A stretch of DNA of 49,387 bases. It comes from Balneolales bacterium. Lineage in GTDB: Bacteria; Bacteroidota; Rhodothermia; Balneolales; Natronogracilivirgulaceae. The translations under genes were made by a program, and so were the position numbers. Where the stretch lies: the NCBI GenBank assembly GCA_007132975.1, contig SLNO01000010.1, forward strand, positions 1 through 49,387, in the 5' to 3' direction. The number at the start of each line of letters is the position of its first letter. The first letter of the stretch is position 1. This document shows positions 9,248 to 17,037 of the stretch, in pieces. Under the pieces are notes generated by a model, which saw only the letters and a program-made list of their open reading frames with translations, did not search any database and was not told the origin of the DNA.

Positions 9248-10026
9248 TGCTGTGGTTTTCTTTCCGTTTCGTAGTTGTACCGGTCGAGCCGGAACTGCTC
9301 GCCAAGATAGAGCTTTCTTGCTTCTTCATCCTCCGCCAAAAAGTCAGAAGAGCCTTCCTTGAGGATGCGGCCCTCGAACATGAGGTAAGCCCGGTCAGTG
9401 ATGGCCAGGGTCTCATGGACGTTGTGGTCGGTGATGAGAATCCCGATGTTTTTCTGCCTGAGTCCGGAGATGATCTGCTGGATATCTTCGACGGCAATGG
9501 GATCGACACCGGCAAAGGGCTCGTCAAGCAGCAGGAAATTTGGTTTGGTGACCATGGCGCGGGCGATTTCGGTGCGACGCCGTTCGCCACCGGAGAGGTT
9601 GAAGCCCTTGCTGTTGACCACGGTCTGCAGATTGAATTCTTCGATGAGTTCGTCGGCCCGCTCTTTTCTTTCGGCCTTGCCGAGGTCATAGAATTCAAGG
9701 ATAGACTCCAGGTTCTGACGTACTGTCAGGTTGCGGAAGACACTGGCTTCCTGAGAGAGATATCCGATGCCGTACCGGGCGCGCCGGTACATGGGGAGCG
9801 TGGTTATGTCTTTGTCATTGAGATAGATGCGGCCTTTTTCGGCGCGTATCAGACCTACGACCATGTAGAAGGTGGTGGTTTTTCCAGCGCCATTGGGTCC
9901 CAGCAATCCAACGATCTCCGACTGGTTCACGGAGATGGAGACATTGTTCACAACGGTACGTTTCTTGTACCGTTTCACAAGGTCTTTGCAGTGGAGCCGC
10001 TGACGTTCCTGTTGGGACATGGCCAT
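9244..10026 (-). CDS. lptB: LPS export ABC transporter ATP-binding protein
   Basis: Cytoplasmic ATPase of the LptBFGC complex that extracts lipopolysaccharide from the inner membrane. Seen: Walker [10 protein letters not shown] (about 43-51), Q-loop in [16 protein letters not shown], signature LSGGERRR, Walker [14 protein letters not shown], and the switch His in [10 protein letters not shown]. The [17 protein letters not shown] stretch is typical of LptB. I chose ATG 10026, seven bases after the purQ stop; an upstream codon at 10050 would overlap purQ. The remaining Lpt genes are not in this window. Confidence 0.95.
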   Translation of the reverse strand: MAMSQQERQRLHCKDLVKRYKKRTVVNNVSISVNQSEIVGLLGPNGAGKTTTFYMVVGLIRAEKGRIYLNDKDITTLPMYRRARYGIGYLSQEASVFRNLTVRQNLESILEFYDLGKAERKERADELIEEFNLQTVVNSKGFNLSGGERRRTEIARAMVTKPNFLLLDEPFAGVDPIAVEDIQQIISGLRQKNIGILITDHNVHETLAITDRAYLMFEGRILKEGSSDFLAEDEEARKLYLGEQFRLDRYNYETERKPQQ

Positions 10027-10033
10027 CAATAGG

Positions 10034-10732
10034 TTACGTTGCGGAGGCAATGCGTGCGAGTGCCGATTCGAAGAAGTGGCGGCCGTCGGCCGAGCCCAGC
10101 TTTTCCTCGACAGCCCGCTCTGGATGGGGCATCATCCCGACAACATTTCCTTTTTGGTTGCAGATTCCGGCGATGCTGGCGGTGGATCCGTTCGGGTTGG
10201 ATTCCGGTGTGATCTCACCCTGTGCGTCGCAGTACCTGACGACGATCTGGTTGTTATCCTCCAGCTTTTTCAACAGGTCGCCGTCGGCGTAGTAATTGCC
10301 CTCGCCGTGCGCGACCGGTATGGAAAGGATTTTACCCTCGGGAATCTCGGCGGTGAAGGGGGTGTCACGGTTTTCGCAGAGCAGGTTGACGAACTTGCAG
10401 GTAAAGCGGAGATGCTCATTGGCCATCATGGTGCCGGGAAGAAGGTGCGCTTCCAGAAGGATCTGGAACCCGTTGCAGATGCCGAGTACGGGTCCGCCTT
10501 TGGCGGCAAAATCGGCGACGGCCGTCATCACCGGTGAGAACCTGGCAATGGCTCCGCTCCGCAGATAGTCACCGTAGGAAAACCCGCCGGGGACAATGAT
10601 GCCGTCCACATCACCCAGGTCCGTATCCTTGTGCCATATAAAAGAGGTGTCGATGCCGTGGATGTGCTTCAGGGCATGGTAGGCATCGTGATCGCAGTTG
10701 GATCCGGGGAAGACGATAACTCCGAAGTTCAT
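10034..10732 (-). CDS. purQ: Phosphoribosylformylglycinamidine synthase subunit I
   Basis: Glutaminase subunit of FGAM synthase in purine synthesis, working with PurS (next gene upstream) and PurL (not in the window). Class I glutamine amidotransferase of 232 residues: FPGSNCDHD near the N-terminus, nucleophile Cys86 in GICNGFQ, the AHGEGNYY loop, and the His203/Glu205 pair in MMPHPERA. The start codon is placed immediately after the 3' end of a repeated hairpin element (10733-10832), with no intervening base. Confidence 0.97.
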   Translation of the reverse strand: MNFGVIVFPGSNCDHDAYHALKHIHGIDTSFIWHKDTDLGDVDGIIVPGGFSYGDYLRSGAIARFSPVMTAVADFAAKGGPVLGICNGFQILLEAHLLPGTMMANEHLRFTCKFVNLLCENRDTPFTAEIPEGKILSIPVAHGEGNYYADGDLLKKLEDNNQIVVRYCDAQGEITPESNPNGSTASIAGICNQKGNVVGMMPHPERAVEEKLGSADGRHFFESALARIASAT

Positions 10733-10832
10733 GTGTTTAAAATCATTGGATTCATAAAGTCAGATTGAACTGACATGGCAGGGTTTGATCATCCCCCTGA
10801 GTGTCAACCAGAGGCTGCCATGTTCGGTTCAT
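10733..10832 (-). repeat. ATGAA-bounded hairpin element, copy P (purS|purQ)
   Basis: 100-bp element filling most of the purS-purQ gap, read on the minus strand. It starts ATGAACCGAACATGGCAG. The 3' arm CTGCCATGTCAGTTCA pairs with this start as two stem blocks (TGAAC/GTTCA and ACATGGCAG/CTGCCATGT) separated by a small bulge. It ends with TTATGAATCC and TTTTAAACAC, directly abutting the purQ ATGAA. Same architecture, loop motif and 3' module as the pst and topA copies. Subfamily A by stem sequence. Confidence 0.85.
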
Positions 10833-10847
10833 ACCAGATGTATGGGA

Positions 10848-11102
10848 TCAGGTTGTGGTGGAATCCGGGATTCGGATTTCATAGTTCTCCATGACCGTGT
10901 TGGCAAGCAGCTTTTCACACGCTGCGGCGGCCATTTCGCGTGCTTTTGCAGGATCGTCGGTATCGACCTCCAGCTGGATGAACTTGCCGATGCGCACGGC
11001 TGATATCTCATTGAAGCCCAGATTTTCAAGTGCGTGATGGGATGCTTTTCCTTTGGGGTCAAGGATGGATTCGCGAAGGGTGATTACTATATCTACCTGC
11101 AT
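10848..11102 (-). CDS. purS: Phosphoribosylformylglycinamidine synthase subunit PurS
   Basis: Small structural subunit of 84 residues that bridges PurQ and PurL in FGAM synthase. Seen: VDIVITLRESILDPKGKA at the N-terminus, HHALENLGF, IGKFIQLEV, and C-terminal ACEKLLANTVMENYEIRI, all standard for PurS. I used ATG 11102; a GTG two codons upstream is possible. purQ follows but is separated by a repeat element instead of the usual overlap or short gap. Confidence 0.95.
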   Translation of the reverse strand: MQVDIVITLRESILDPKGKASHHALENLGFNEISAVRIGKFIQLEVDTDDPAKAREMAAAACEKLLANTVMENYEIRIPDSTTT

Positions 11103-11149
11103 GGTCACATGGTTTGTGGGGGTTTGGGAATCTTCGAAAGGTACAGCAT

Positions 11150-12115
11150 TCAGGCCTCAGCTGCCAGTTCTTCGGTCATCTTGCAGACCTTGTCGGCGAT
11201 TTTTTTTTCGGGTTTACCGGTTTGGAGGATCCAGGTGACCTGTTCCCAGCGCCGGAACCATGTGAGTTGGCGACGTGCGTAGCGCCGGGTACCGGTCTTA
11301 ATATGCGCGGCCATTTCGGTCTCTGTGTACTCACCGTGCAAATGGGCAATGACCTCGCGATAACCGACGGTCTGGAGCGCCTGCAGCCCAGGGTCATAGC
11401 CCATGCCAAGGATTTTGCGGACCTCGTCCACAAGCCCGTCGGCGATCATCTGGTCAACCCGTCTGCTGATTCGGTCATGAAGCTCCTGCCGGTCGCGGTC
11501 CAGGCAGATCACCAGCATGTTTTTCGGAGGGCTCAGCGGACGGTTGCTGTGAAAGCTGCTGAAGGGACGGCCGGTTTGCATCCAGACATCCAGGGCGCGG
11601 AACATCCGGTGGCGATTCAGGCCGTCAATGCGCTCCAGGTAGGCCGGGTCCACTTCCCTCAGTTTATTTTGGATGGAATCGAGGCCGTCCTGTTCGGCCT
11701 TTCGCTCCAGCTCCCGGATATTGGCTTCGTTTTTTGGTGGGAGTTGATCGAGTGGACGGATGAGTGACTCGATGTAGAGCGTGCTTCCGCCGGCGACGAT
11801 AACGGGCTTGCCCTGCTCAGCAATTTCGCGACTCCACTCCAGGAACCGATCGTGGAAATCAGCTGCGGTGAAGGGTTCGTCAGGGCTGAGAGAGGAAGTG
11901 TGGTAGTGTGGAGTTTCTGCGAGGATGTCGGGGGTCACCTTTCCGGTGCCTATATCCATGTACTTGTAGCACTGCCGGGCGTCGGCGGAGATCACGGGCG
12001 CATCAAAACGGCGGGCCAGCTCCAGTGAAAGATCGGTTTTTCCGGTGGCGGTCGGACCCGCAATTATGACGGTGGGAGGCTGGGGCGTGCCGGGTGTCCT
12101 GTTGGCTGGTTTCAC
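11150..12115 (-). CDS. miaA: tRNA dimethylallyltransferase
   Basis: Adds the dimethylallyl group to A37 of tRNAs that read UNN codons. 321 residues with P-loop GPTATGKT (20-27), ISADARQCYKYMDIGTGK (DSxQ-type region), FTAADFHDRF, VAGGSTLYIESL, RRVDQMIADGLVDEV, and the tRNA-contact motif GTRRYARRQLTWFRR. Its ATG overlaps the stop of the upstream PorV-like gene by 4 bp (ATGA type), so the two are translationally coupled. Confidence 0.96.
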   Translation of the reverse strand: MKPANRTPGTPQPPTVIIAGPTATGKTDLSLELARRFDAPVISADARQCYKYMDIGTGKVTPDILAETPHYHTSSLSPDEPFTAADFHDRFLEWSREIAEQGKPVIVAGGSTLYIESLIRPLDQLPPKNEANIRELERKAEQDGLDSIQNKLREVDPAYLERIDGLNRHRMFRALDVWMQTGRPFSSFHSNRPLSPPKNMLVICLDRDRQELHDRISRRVDQMIADGLVDEVRKILGMGYDPGLQALQTVGYREVIAHLHGEYTETEMAAHIKTGTRRYARRQLTWFRRWEQVTWILQTGKPEKKIADKVCKMTEELAAEA

Positions 12116-13197
12116 AGGGTCAGCTGAAGGGATATCCGGTGGGTAAAACCGAGGTCAGAGGCGATACCGGCGAAGCTGCTGAACCCGTAATCCACCATGA
12201 ATGCCCCGACTTTGATTCCGGTGCCCAGGGTAGGTGAGACGTACATGTTACTGCGGTCGTCCAGGTGGACGTCGGTCACGCCGGCGCGGATGAAGATGAG
12301 GTCCTTGTACCCCAGTTCGGCGCCGATGCCGGGTTCAAAGCTGACGTCTCCGGCATTCAGGTAGTATGTGCGGCGGCCTTCAAAACGCATGTGGGTGTCG
12401 ACAGCTGTGAGAAGGGTGAAGTCGCCGAAATCGAAAAAGCGTCCGGCGCCGATCCTGAGGGAGGGTTTGACGTATTCGTTGGTGCCTTCGGGGAGGGTTT
12501 CTGGCCTGCCGGTTTCGGGGTTGATGAAATCCTGCAGGGCGGCCAGCTCGTTCTGGTCGACGGTCCAGAACTTCATGAGGGTGGTGAGATCGACGAGGTT
12601 GATCCCGAACTTGTAGCGTTCACCGCGGTGCTGCAGGCCGGCGTCAAGGCTGTAGCCCCATGCGTTGGCGAACGGTCCGAGGCGCGAGTGGATGACCTTG
12701 GCCGAGAGCCCCCAGTGCCAATTGCCGGTGAGCTGGTTGGCGTAGGAGAGGTAGAGGGCCATGTCTGAGGCGCTGAATTCCCGCATGTAGCTGGTGGGAT
12801 CGGATCGAGGGCGGTTCTGCTCGGGGTCCCACGCGTGGAGAGTGTTTTTGATTCCATCCACACCCTGGCGGATGAAGCTGAGGGCCACCACGCCGCCGGT
12901 ACCTTCGATGGGCATGGCCACGGCGCCGTAATCATATCCAACCACACCTGCAAAACGTTCGGAGTGCATGTAGGCGAACTGCCAGTTATCCACTCCCGAA
13001 AGGCCTGCGGGATTCCAGTAACCGGACAGCACGTCGCGGGTGACGGCGGTGTATGCACTTCCCATGCCGAGGGGACGTGCGCCTCCACCCACGGATAGGA
13101 AATCGCCGCCGTATTTGGCTTCCTCAAAAGCCTGTCCGTTTGATGGGGAGACTGTCAGTAATAGCAGCAGGGAAAGAAGGAAACCTCGGATGATCAT
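12112..13197 (-). CDS. PorV/PorQ-like outer-membrane barrel protein
   Basis: 361 residues from ATG 13197, with a signal peptide (MIIRGFLLSLLLLLTVSPSNG). The mature protein begins with the family signature FLSVGGGARPLGMGSAYTA followed by YWNPAGL, as in PorV and UPF0164-type proteins. The remainder alternates as beta strands and ends in ISLQLTL. PorV shuttles type IX secretion substrates in Bacteroidota, but this broad family also has T9SS-independent members, so the function stays open. The longer reading frame upstream of 13197 lacks a signal peptide at its start and is not used. Confidence 0.8.
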   Translation of the reverse strand: MIIRGFLLSLLLLLTVSPSNGQAFEEAKYGGDFLSVGGGARPLGMGSAYTAVTRDVLSGYWNPAGLSGVDNWQFAYMHSERFAGVVGYDYGAVAMPIEGTGGVVALSFIRQGVDGIKNTLHAWDPEQNRPRSDPTSYMREFSASDMALYLSYANQLTGNWHWGLSAKVIHSRLGPFANAWGYSLDAGLQHRGERYKFGINLVDLTTLMKFWTVDQNELAALQDFINPETGRPETLPEGTNEYVKPSLRIGAGRFFDFGDFTLLTAVDTHMRFEGRRTYYLNAGDVSFEPGIGAELGYKDLIFIRAGVTDVHLDDRSNMYVSPTLGTGIKVGAFMVDYGFSSFAGIASDLGFTHRISLQLTL

Positions 13198-13492
13198 CAG
13201 ACTGGCATGGAGTGTCGGGTAAGAGCAGGTGCGCCTCAGGTTCGGATGCGGAATCAGTACGGAATACTGGACATATACGCGGTGATTATCTGCGTATGCT
13301 TTTGGTAACGCACGGTATTTGTCCGTTATTTTCAAATAATATACGAAAAGGAGCGAAAGGAATCAGCCTGCCAAAGGGTTGCGAGGTGTTGCAACAGGCT
13401 CGAGTTATGTTTAGAATACAATCCGGATTTTTGTACTTTACCTTTTGCACGAAACCATAGGTATAAATCATTCCCAATCATCAGGTAATTCT
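13198..13492. other. Divergent intergenic region PorV-like / dnaN
   Basis: 295 bp with no gene. It must hold promoters for both directions. Visible features are an AT-rich inverted repeat TTATTT-TC-AAATAA (13326-13339) and a leader inverted repeat AGCCTG (13365-13370) / CAGGCT (13395-13400) with an inner GTTGC/GCAAC pairing, on the dnaN side. I could not place a convincing TTTG/TAnnTTTG promoter pair. Confidence 0.5.
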
Positions 13493-14608
13493 ATGAAATT
13501 CAATGTCACAAGCGGCGAGCTGGTAAAAAGTTTGTCGGCGGTTATCGGCGCCGTTCCCAACAAGGCGACCCTTCCCATCCTTGAGACTGTGTTGTTTGAA
13601 ACGGAGGACAACCGGATCAAACTGAGTGCATCGGACCTGGAGGTGAGTATCATTGAATATGTGGCAGCCGATGTGAAGAACGAGGGGGCGGTGGCAGTTC
13701 CCGCGCGCAGGCTTCTGGAAACGCTCCGGCAGCTACCGGATATCCCGGTTACGTTTGAAGTGGACGAGCGTGCCCAGGTGCGGTTCCGAACGGACAAGGG
13801 TACCTACAAACTGGCCGGCGAGAAGGCGGAGGATTTTCCGGACATGCCGTTGCTTGAAAATGGGAAGCAGGTCAAAACGGATACGGCAAGCCTCAAGGAT
13901 GCCATCAAGAAAACAAGCTTTGCTGTTTCGAGTGACGATCTGCGTCCGGCCATGATGGGTGTCTTTTTTGATATTGGCGAGGAGGAGAGCCGGGTAGTGG
14001 CAACGGACGGGCACCGGCTGGTGCGTCTGGTGCGCAAGGACATCTCATCATCCGGGCCTATTTCTTTCATTGTGCCCGAAAAAGCACTTACACTGGTATC
14101 CAAGGCGCTTGATGAGGCGTCTTGCGAAATGGTGGTTACCGAAGATCATGTCAGCTTTCAGTCGGGAAACACACAGGTGATAACCCGGCTTATCAACGAG
14201 CAATATCCGCGGTACGAATCGGTGATACCGAGGGAAAACGACAAGACGCTGAAGATCAACCGTGACCAGATGCTGGCGACGGTCAAGCGGGTGTCGGTGT
14301 TTTCCAGCTCCACCACACGACAGATCCGCCTGGAGCTCAAGCCGGATGAAATCGTGATATCGGCTGAGGATCTGGACATGAGCAGTGAGGCCAAGGAAAG
14401 CATCGCATCCGAGTACACCGACGAGCCCATGGAAATCGGTTTTAATGCCCGCTATTTGATGGATGTGTTGAACAACATCGACGATCCGGAAGTTGTCTTT
14501 GAATTTTCAACTCCCAACCGTGCCGGTATCGTGCGTCCCTCCGTGCAGGATGACGATGAAGACATGCTGATGCTGGTGATGCCGGTAATGCTGAACACGT
14601 ACAGTTGA
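13493..14608 (+). CDS. dnaN: DNA polymerase III beta sliding clamp
   Basis: Processivity clamp of 371 residues that forms a dimeric ring on DNA. Start at ATG 13493 (MKFNVTSGELVKSL), which gives the normal family length. Seen: three repeated clamp folds, PNKATLPILETVLFE, VVATDGHRLVRLVRKD in the middle domain, EQYPRYESVIP, and the C-terminal MLMLVMPVML. dnaA is not adjacent in the window. The SAM hydroxide adenosyltransferase gene begins 7 bp downstream. Confidence 0.98.
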   Translation: MKFNVTSGELVKSLSAVIGAVPNKATLPILETVLFETEDNRIKLSASDLEVSIIEYVAADVKNEGAVAVPARRLLETLRQLPDIPVTFEVDERAQVRFRTDKGTYKLAGEKAEDFPDMPLLENGKQVKTDTASLKDAIKKTSFAVSSDDLRPAMMGVFFDIGEEESRVVATDGHRLVRLVRKDISSSGPISFIVPEKALTLVSKALDEASCEMVVTEDHVSFQSGNTQVITRLINEQYPRYESVIPRENDKTLKINRDQMLATVKRVSVFSSSTTRQIRLELKPDEIVISAEDLDMSSEAKESIASEYTDEPMEIGFNARYLMDVLNNIDDPEVVFEFSTPNRAGIVRPSVQDDDEDMLMLVMPVMLNTYS

Positions 14609-14615
14609 TGCCGTC

Positions 14616-15422
14616 ATGCCTTCTCCATCCCGTATTATTACACTGACGACCGATTTTGGTAGTCAGGACTACTATGTGAGCGCGATGAAGGCAGTGATTC
14701 TGGGTATTTCTCCCGGTGTTCGCTTCGTGGATATTTCCCATGATCTGCCGCCGCAGGATATCATGGCCGGGGCCTGGGTCCTGAAGAACACGGCTTTTCT
14801 CTACCCGCCCGGGACCATCCACCTGGCTGTCATAGATCCCGGGGTTGGCGGCACCCGCCGTCCGGTGCTGGTACAGGTTCGCGACCAGCTTTTCGTGGGG
14901 CCTAACAACGGGCTTTTTTCCCTTGTGGCAGAGAGCGAGGATCATCGCGTTTTCGAGTTGACGGAAACCAGGTATTGGCGTGAAACCGTTTCACCCACTT
15001 TTCATGGGCGTGATATCTTTGCCCCGGTGGCGGCCTGGCTGAGCAAGGGGGAGCCGCCCGAGCATTTCGGAAGCGAACTCAAAGAGCTTACGGCTTACCG
15101 GTGGGCCAAGCCCATTGCCGACGATGAAGGTGTGCAGGGATGGGTGATGCATATTGACCGCTATGGCAACCTGATCACCAACATTCCCGAGTCGTTCATC
15201 CGGCAGTACGACCGTGAGTCGATGTTCAAAATCTACGTCGGAAATACCATCCTGAAGGAAATTTCCGAAACTTTTTCCGAAGTGCCTGACGGAGAAGCAG
15301 TTGCGCTTGTGGGCAGTTCGGGAATGCTTGAAATTGCTATTAATAAAGGGAATGCGCAGCAAATGTTGGGGGTGGAAAAAGGAGCTCCCGTTTCTTTGGT
15401 AATCCAAAAAAGTGTATCTTAG
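14616..15422 (+). CDS. SAM hydroxide adenosyltransferase (DUF62 family)
   Basis: 268-residue member of the family that splits S-adenosylmethionine with hydroxide into adenosine and methionine; the family also contains the fluorinase and chlorinase. Seen: ITLTTDFGSQDYYV (Asp13), VIDPGVGGTRRP, LFVGPNNGLFS, SPTFHGRDIFAP with the Arg/His of the DRH triad, and MHIDRYGNLITNI in the C-terminal barrel. The fluorinase-specific loop is not visible, so hydrolysis is the best guess. It begins 7 bp after dnaN and is likely co-transcribed. Confidence 0.9.
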   Translation: MPSPSRIITLTTDFGSQDYYVSAMKAVILGISPGVRFVDISHDLPPQDIMAGAWVLKNTAFLYPPGTIHLAVIDPGVGGTRRPVLVQVRDQLFVGPNNGLFSLVAESEDHRVFELTETRYWRETVSPTFHGRDIFAPVAAWLSKGEPPEHFGSELKELTAYRWAKPIADDEGVQGWVMHIDRYGNLITNIPESFIRQYDRESMFKIYVGNTILKEISETFSEVPDGEAVALVGSSGMLEIAINKGNAQQMLGVEKGAPVSLVIQKSVS

Positions 15423-15425
15423 CAT

Positions 15426-15619
15426 ATGCAATCGCAACCGTTCAGAATTGTTGAAAAACAGCTGGATGGTCTTAAAAAAAAATCGTTTGGGTCAATAATC
15501 AAAGCGCCTGGATCAAAAAGTGCCAGGCATGCAATCTAAAACGCCTGGATAAAATAAAGACCGGGCGCAATCATAACCGCCTGCGTGCGTTCTATCGGGT
15601 CTGCAAGCACATAGGTTAA
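15426..15619 (+). other. Possible frameshifted or slippage-expressed small gene (64 aa if joined)
   Basis: An ATG at 15426 opens 37 codons (MQSQPFRIVEKQLDGLKKK...). After a run of nine A (15474-15482) a -1 shift, or one added A, joins to a frame that stays open to 15619. The second part reads WIKKCQACNLKRLDK and later LRAFYRVCKHIG, with a CxxC and a third Cys. The second part has about 60% GC at third positions, like real genes here, but no own start codon. It may be a gene using transcriptional slippage, a recently broken gene, or chance. No family recognised. Confidence 0.25.
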
Positions 15620-15666
15620 GGCGGATTTTAGGTCGAGGACTGTTTTTTCGCAATTATTCAGCTTTT

Positions 15667-16092
15667 ATGGCACAAATAAATATTGATGAGAATCGCTGGC
15701 CGATTGTCATTATTACGCTGTCCGGAAACGAGACACGGAAGGATATCCAACAGTTCCTGGGTAAGCTTGAACAGTACCAGTCCAGGGACGAGGATTTCTG
15801 TTTTGTGATGGATCTCAGGGAGATGCATCGTCTATCGCAGGAGGCCCGCAACAAACTGGTGAGCTGGCTCATGGAGGCGGATCTTCATCAGCTTGCGGGA
15901 ACTGCAGTGGTGGTCTCTTCCCCCCTCATGAAGCTGTATCTCTCGTCGGTTATCTGGATGTCCAAATCGCTTGACCGCAGAAAACGCGGCTTCAAGCATA
16001 AAACGGCCCGGTCACTGAGTGAAGCGTATGAGTGGTCAAGAATCAGACTGGGCAAATCCCGTGCCGGGGGGGCCGGGAAAACAAAGGTGTAA
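15667..16092 (+). CDS. STAS/SpoIIAA-like small protein
   Basis: 141 residues. The N-terminus alternates strand and helix as in SpoIIAA-like/STAS-type folds: WPIVIITLSGNETRKDIQQF, FCFVMDLREMHRLS, AGTAVVVSSPLMKLYLSS. The C-terminus is basic (SLDRRKRGFKHKT). No phosphorylatable Ser is obvious in the DxS position, so a classical anti-sigma antagonist role is not supported. The downstream methyltransferase gene begins 8 bp after this stop if ATG 16100 is used. Function unknown; fold assignment is by pattern only. Confidence 0.6.
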   Translation: MAQINIDENRWPIVIITLSGNETRKDIQQFLGKLEQYQSRDEDFCFVMDLREMHRLSQEARNKLVSWLMEADLHQLAGTAVVVSSPLMKLYLSSVIWMSKSLDRRKRGFKHKTARSLSEAYEWSRIRLGKSRAGGAGKTKV

Positions 16093-16099
16093 GCCCGAT

Positions 16100-16903
16100 A
16101 TGGGCGGCAGCAGTAAAGGAGAGGGGGCTCTACCCGATGACGGGGCGCCATGGGTGCCGGAAGACCTGTTTCAGACAGGCGGGAAAATCGTATCCTTCAA
16201 ATCCGGAAGGATGGCGACCAGGAGCCCAGGCGGTTTGCTGCGCTTTACCCCTCGCTCCATGGCCGAGAGAAGCAACACCTGGAGACTGACATCTGCCGTA
16301 TATGAGCCGCTCTGGAGAAGATTTTCCTCGGGCATGCTTACGCGCGGTGAATGGACGCTGGAGCGGGAGTGTCAAATTATGCTATCGATGCTTCAGCCGG
16401 TATCTGGCGGCAAATATCTGGACGTTGGATGTTCCACGGGTGTCTATGCGAGGGCGATCATGTCCGGTACGCCAGGCACAGGGGTCATCCTTGTTGACTA
16501 TTCTTTGCCAATGCTCCAAAAAGCAAGGCACAAGACAGAGGAGTATCGCGAAAGCAGGGCGGCATATCTGAGATGTGATGCCGCCGCAATGCCCCTTGCC
16601 GATAAATGCATGGACGGCGCAGTGATGGGTGGCACACTGAATGAGCTTGCCGAGCCGGAGCGGGTGCTGTCTGAAATGGTGCGGGTACTCAAACCGGGTG
16701 CAACCGCCGTGGTTATGCACCTGGTTCGGTCTGTTCCCACAGGATTGACCGCAAAGTTTCTGGCAAGTACGCTTGCTCCGGGAGGAGTTTGGATTCCGGA
16801 CGAGACAGGTGCCGATGCCATGTTCCGCGAAGCAGGACTTGTTGTTAAAGAGTCCCGGGTGGCAGGAGCGATGCGCCTGGCCTGTTTGCAAAAGCCGGCG
16901 TAG
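16100..16903 (+). CDS. Class I SAM-dependent methyltransferase
   Basis: 267 residues. Motif I YLDVGCSTGVYARA, acidic motif II GVILVDYSLPML, motif III region LRCDAAAMPLAD, and MVRVLKPGATAVV, as in UbiE/MenG-type methyltransferases. An N-terminal ~60 residues are polar/basic with an SNTWRLTSAVYEPLW helix that resembles the start of quinone methyltransferases. A GTG at 16019 would extend it into the previous gene; I prefer ATG 16100. Substrate unknown; lipid or quinone are the most common substrates for this type. Confidence 0.8.
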   Translation: MGGSSKGEGALPDDGAPWVPEDLFQTGGKIVSFKSGRMATRSPGGLLRFTPRSMAERSNTWRLTSAVYEPLWRRFSSGMLTRGEWTLERECQIMLSMLQPVSGGKYLDVGCSTGVYARAIMSGTPGTGVILVDYSLPMLQKARHKTEEYRESRAAYLRCDAAAMPLADKCMDGAVMGGTLNELAEPERVLSEMVRVLKPGATAVVMHLVRSVPTGLTAKFLASTLAPGGVWIPDETGADAMFREAGLVVKESRVAGAMRLACLQKPA

Positions 16904-16925
16904 CCTTTCGGCCAAAACGGAACAA

Positions 16926-16964
16926 CCGGCTTCGTAGCCAGCTAACGGAGGCTGGATAAGCCGG
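16926..16964. terminator. Nested hairpin between convergent methyltransferase and argS
   Basis: Outer stem CCGGCTT / AAGCCGG (7 bp) with an inner stem CCAGC / GCTGG (5 bp) in the 134-bp gap between two converging genes. No T-run follows on either strand. Position argues for a bidirectional transcription stop or mRNA 3' end stabiliser. Confidence 0.4.
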
Positions 16965-17037
16965 GCCCCCTCGGATGCCTATCCAGAGACCGCTGGTGCA
17001 CGGTGGAGCAAGCCACGGCCAAAGGGATGGCAATCCG

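Noticed and set aside
12112..13197. Type IX secretion locus indicated by a PorV-like barrel
   Set aside because: No other T9SS component is in the window and no C-terminal sorting domain was seen; the barrel family is broader than PorV.
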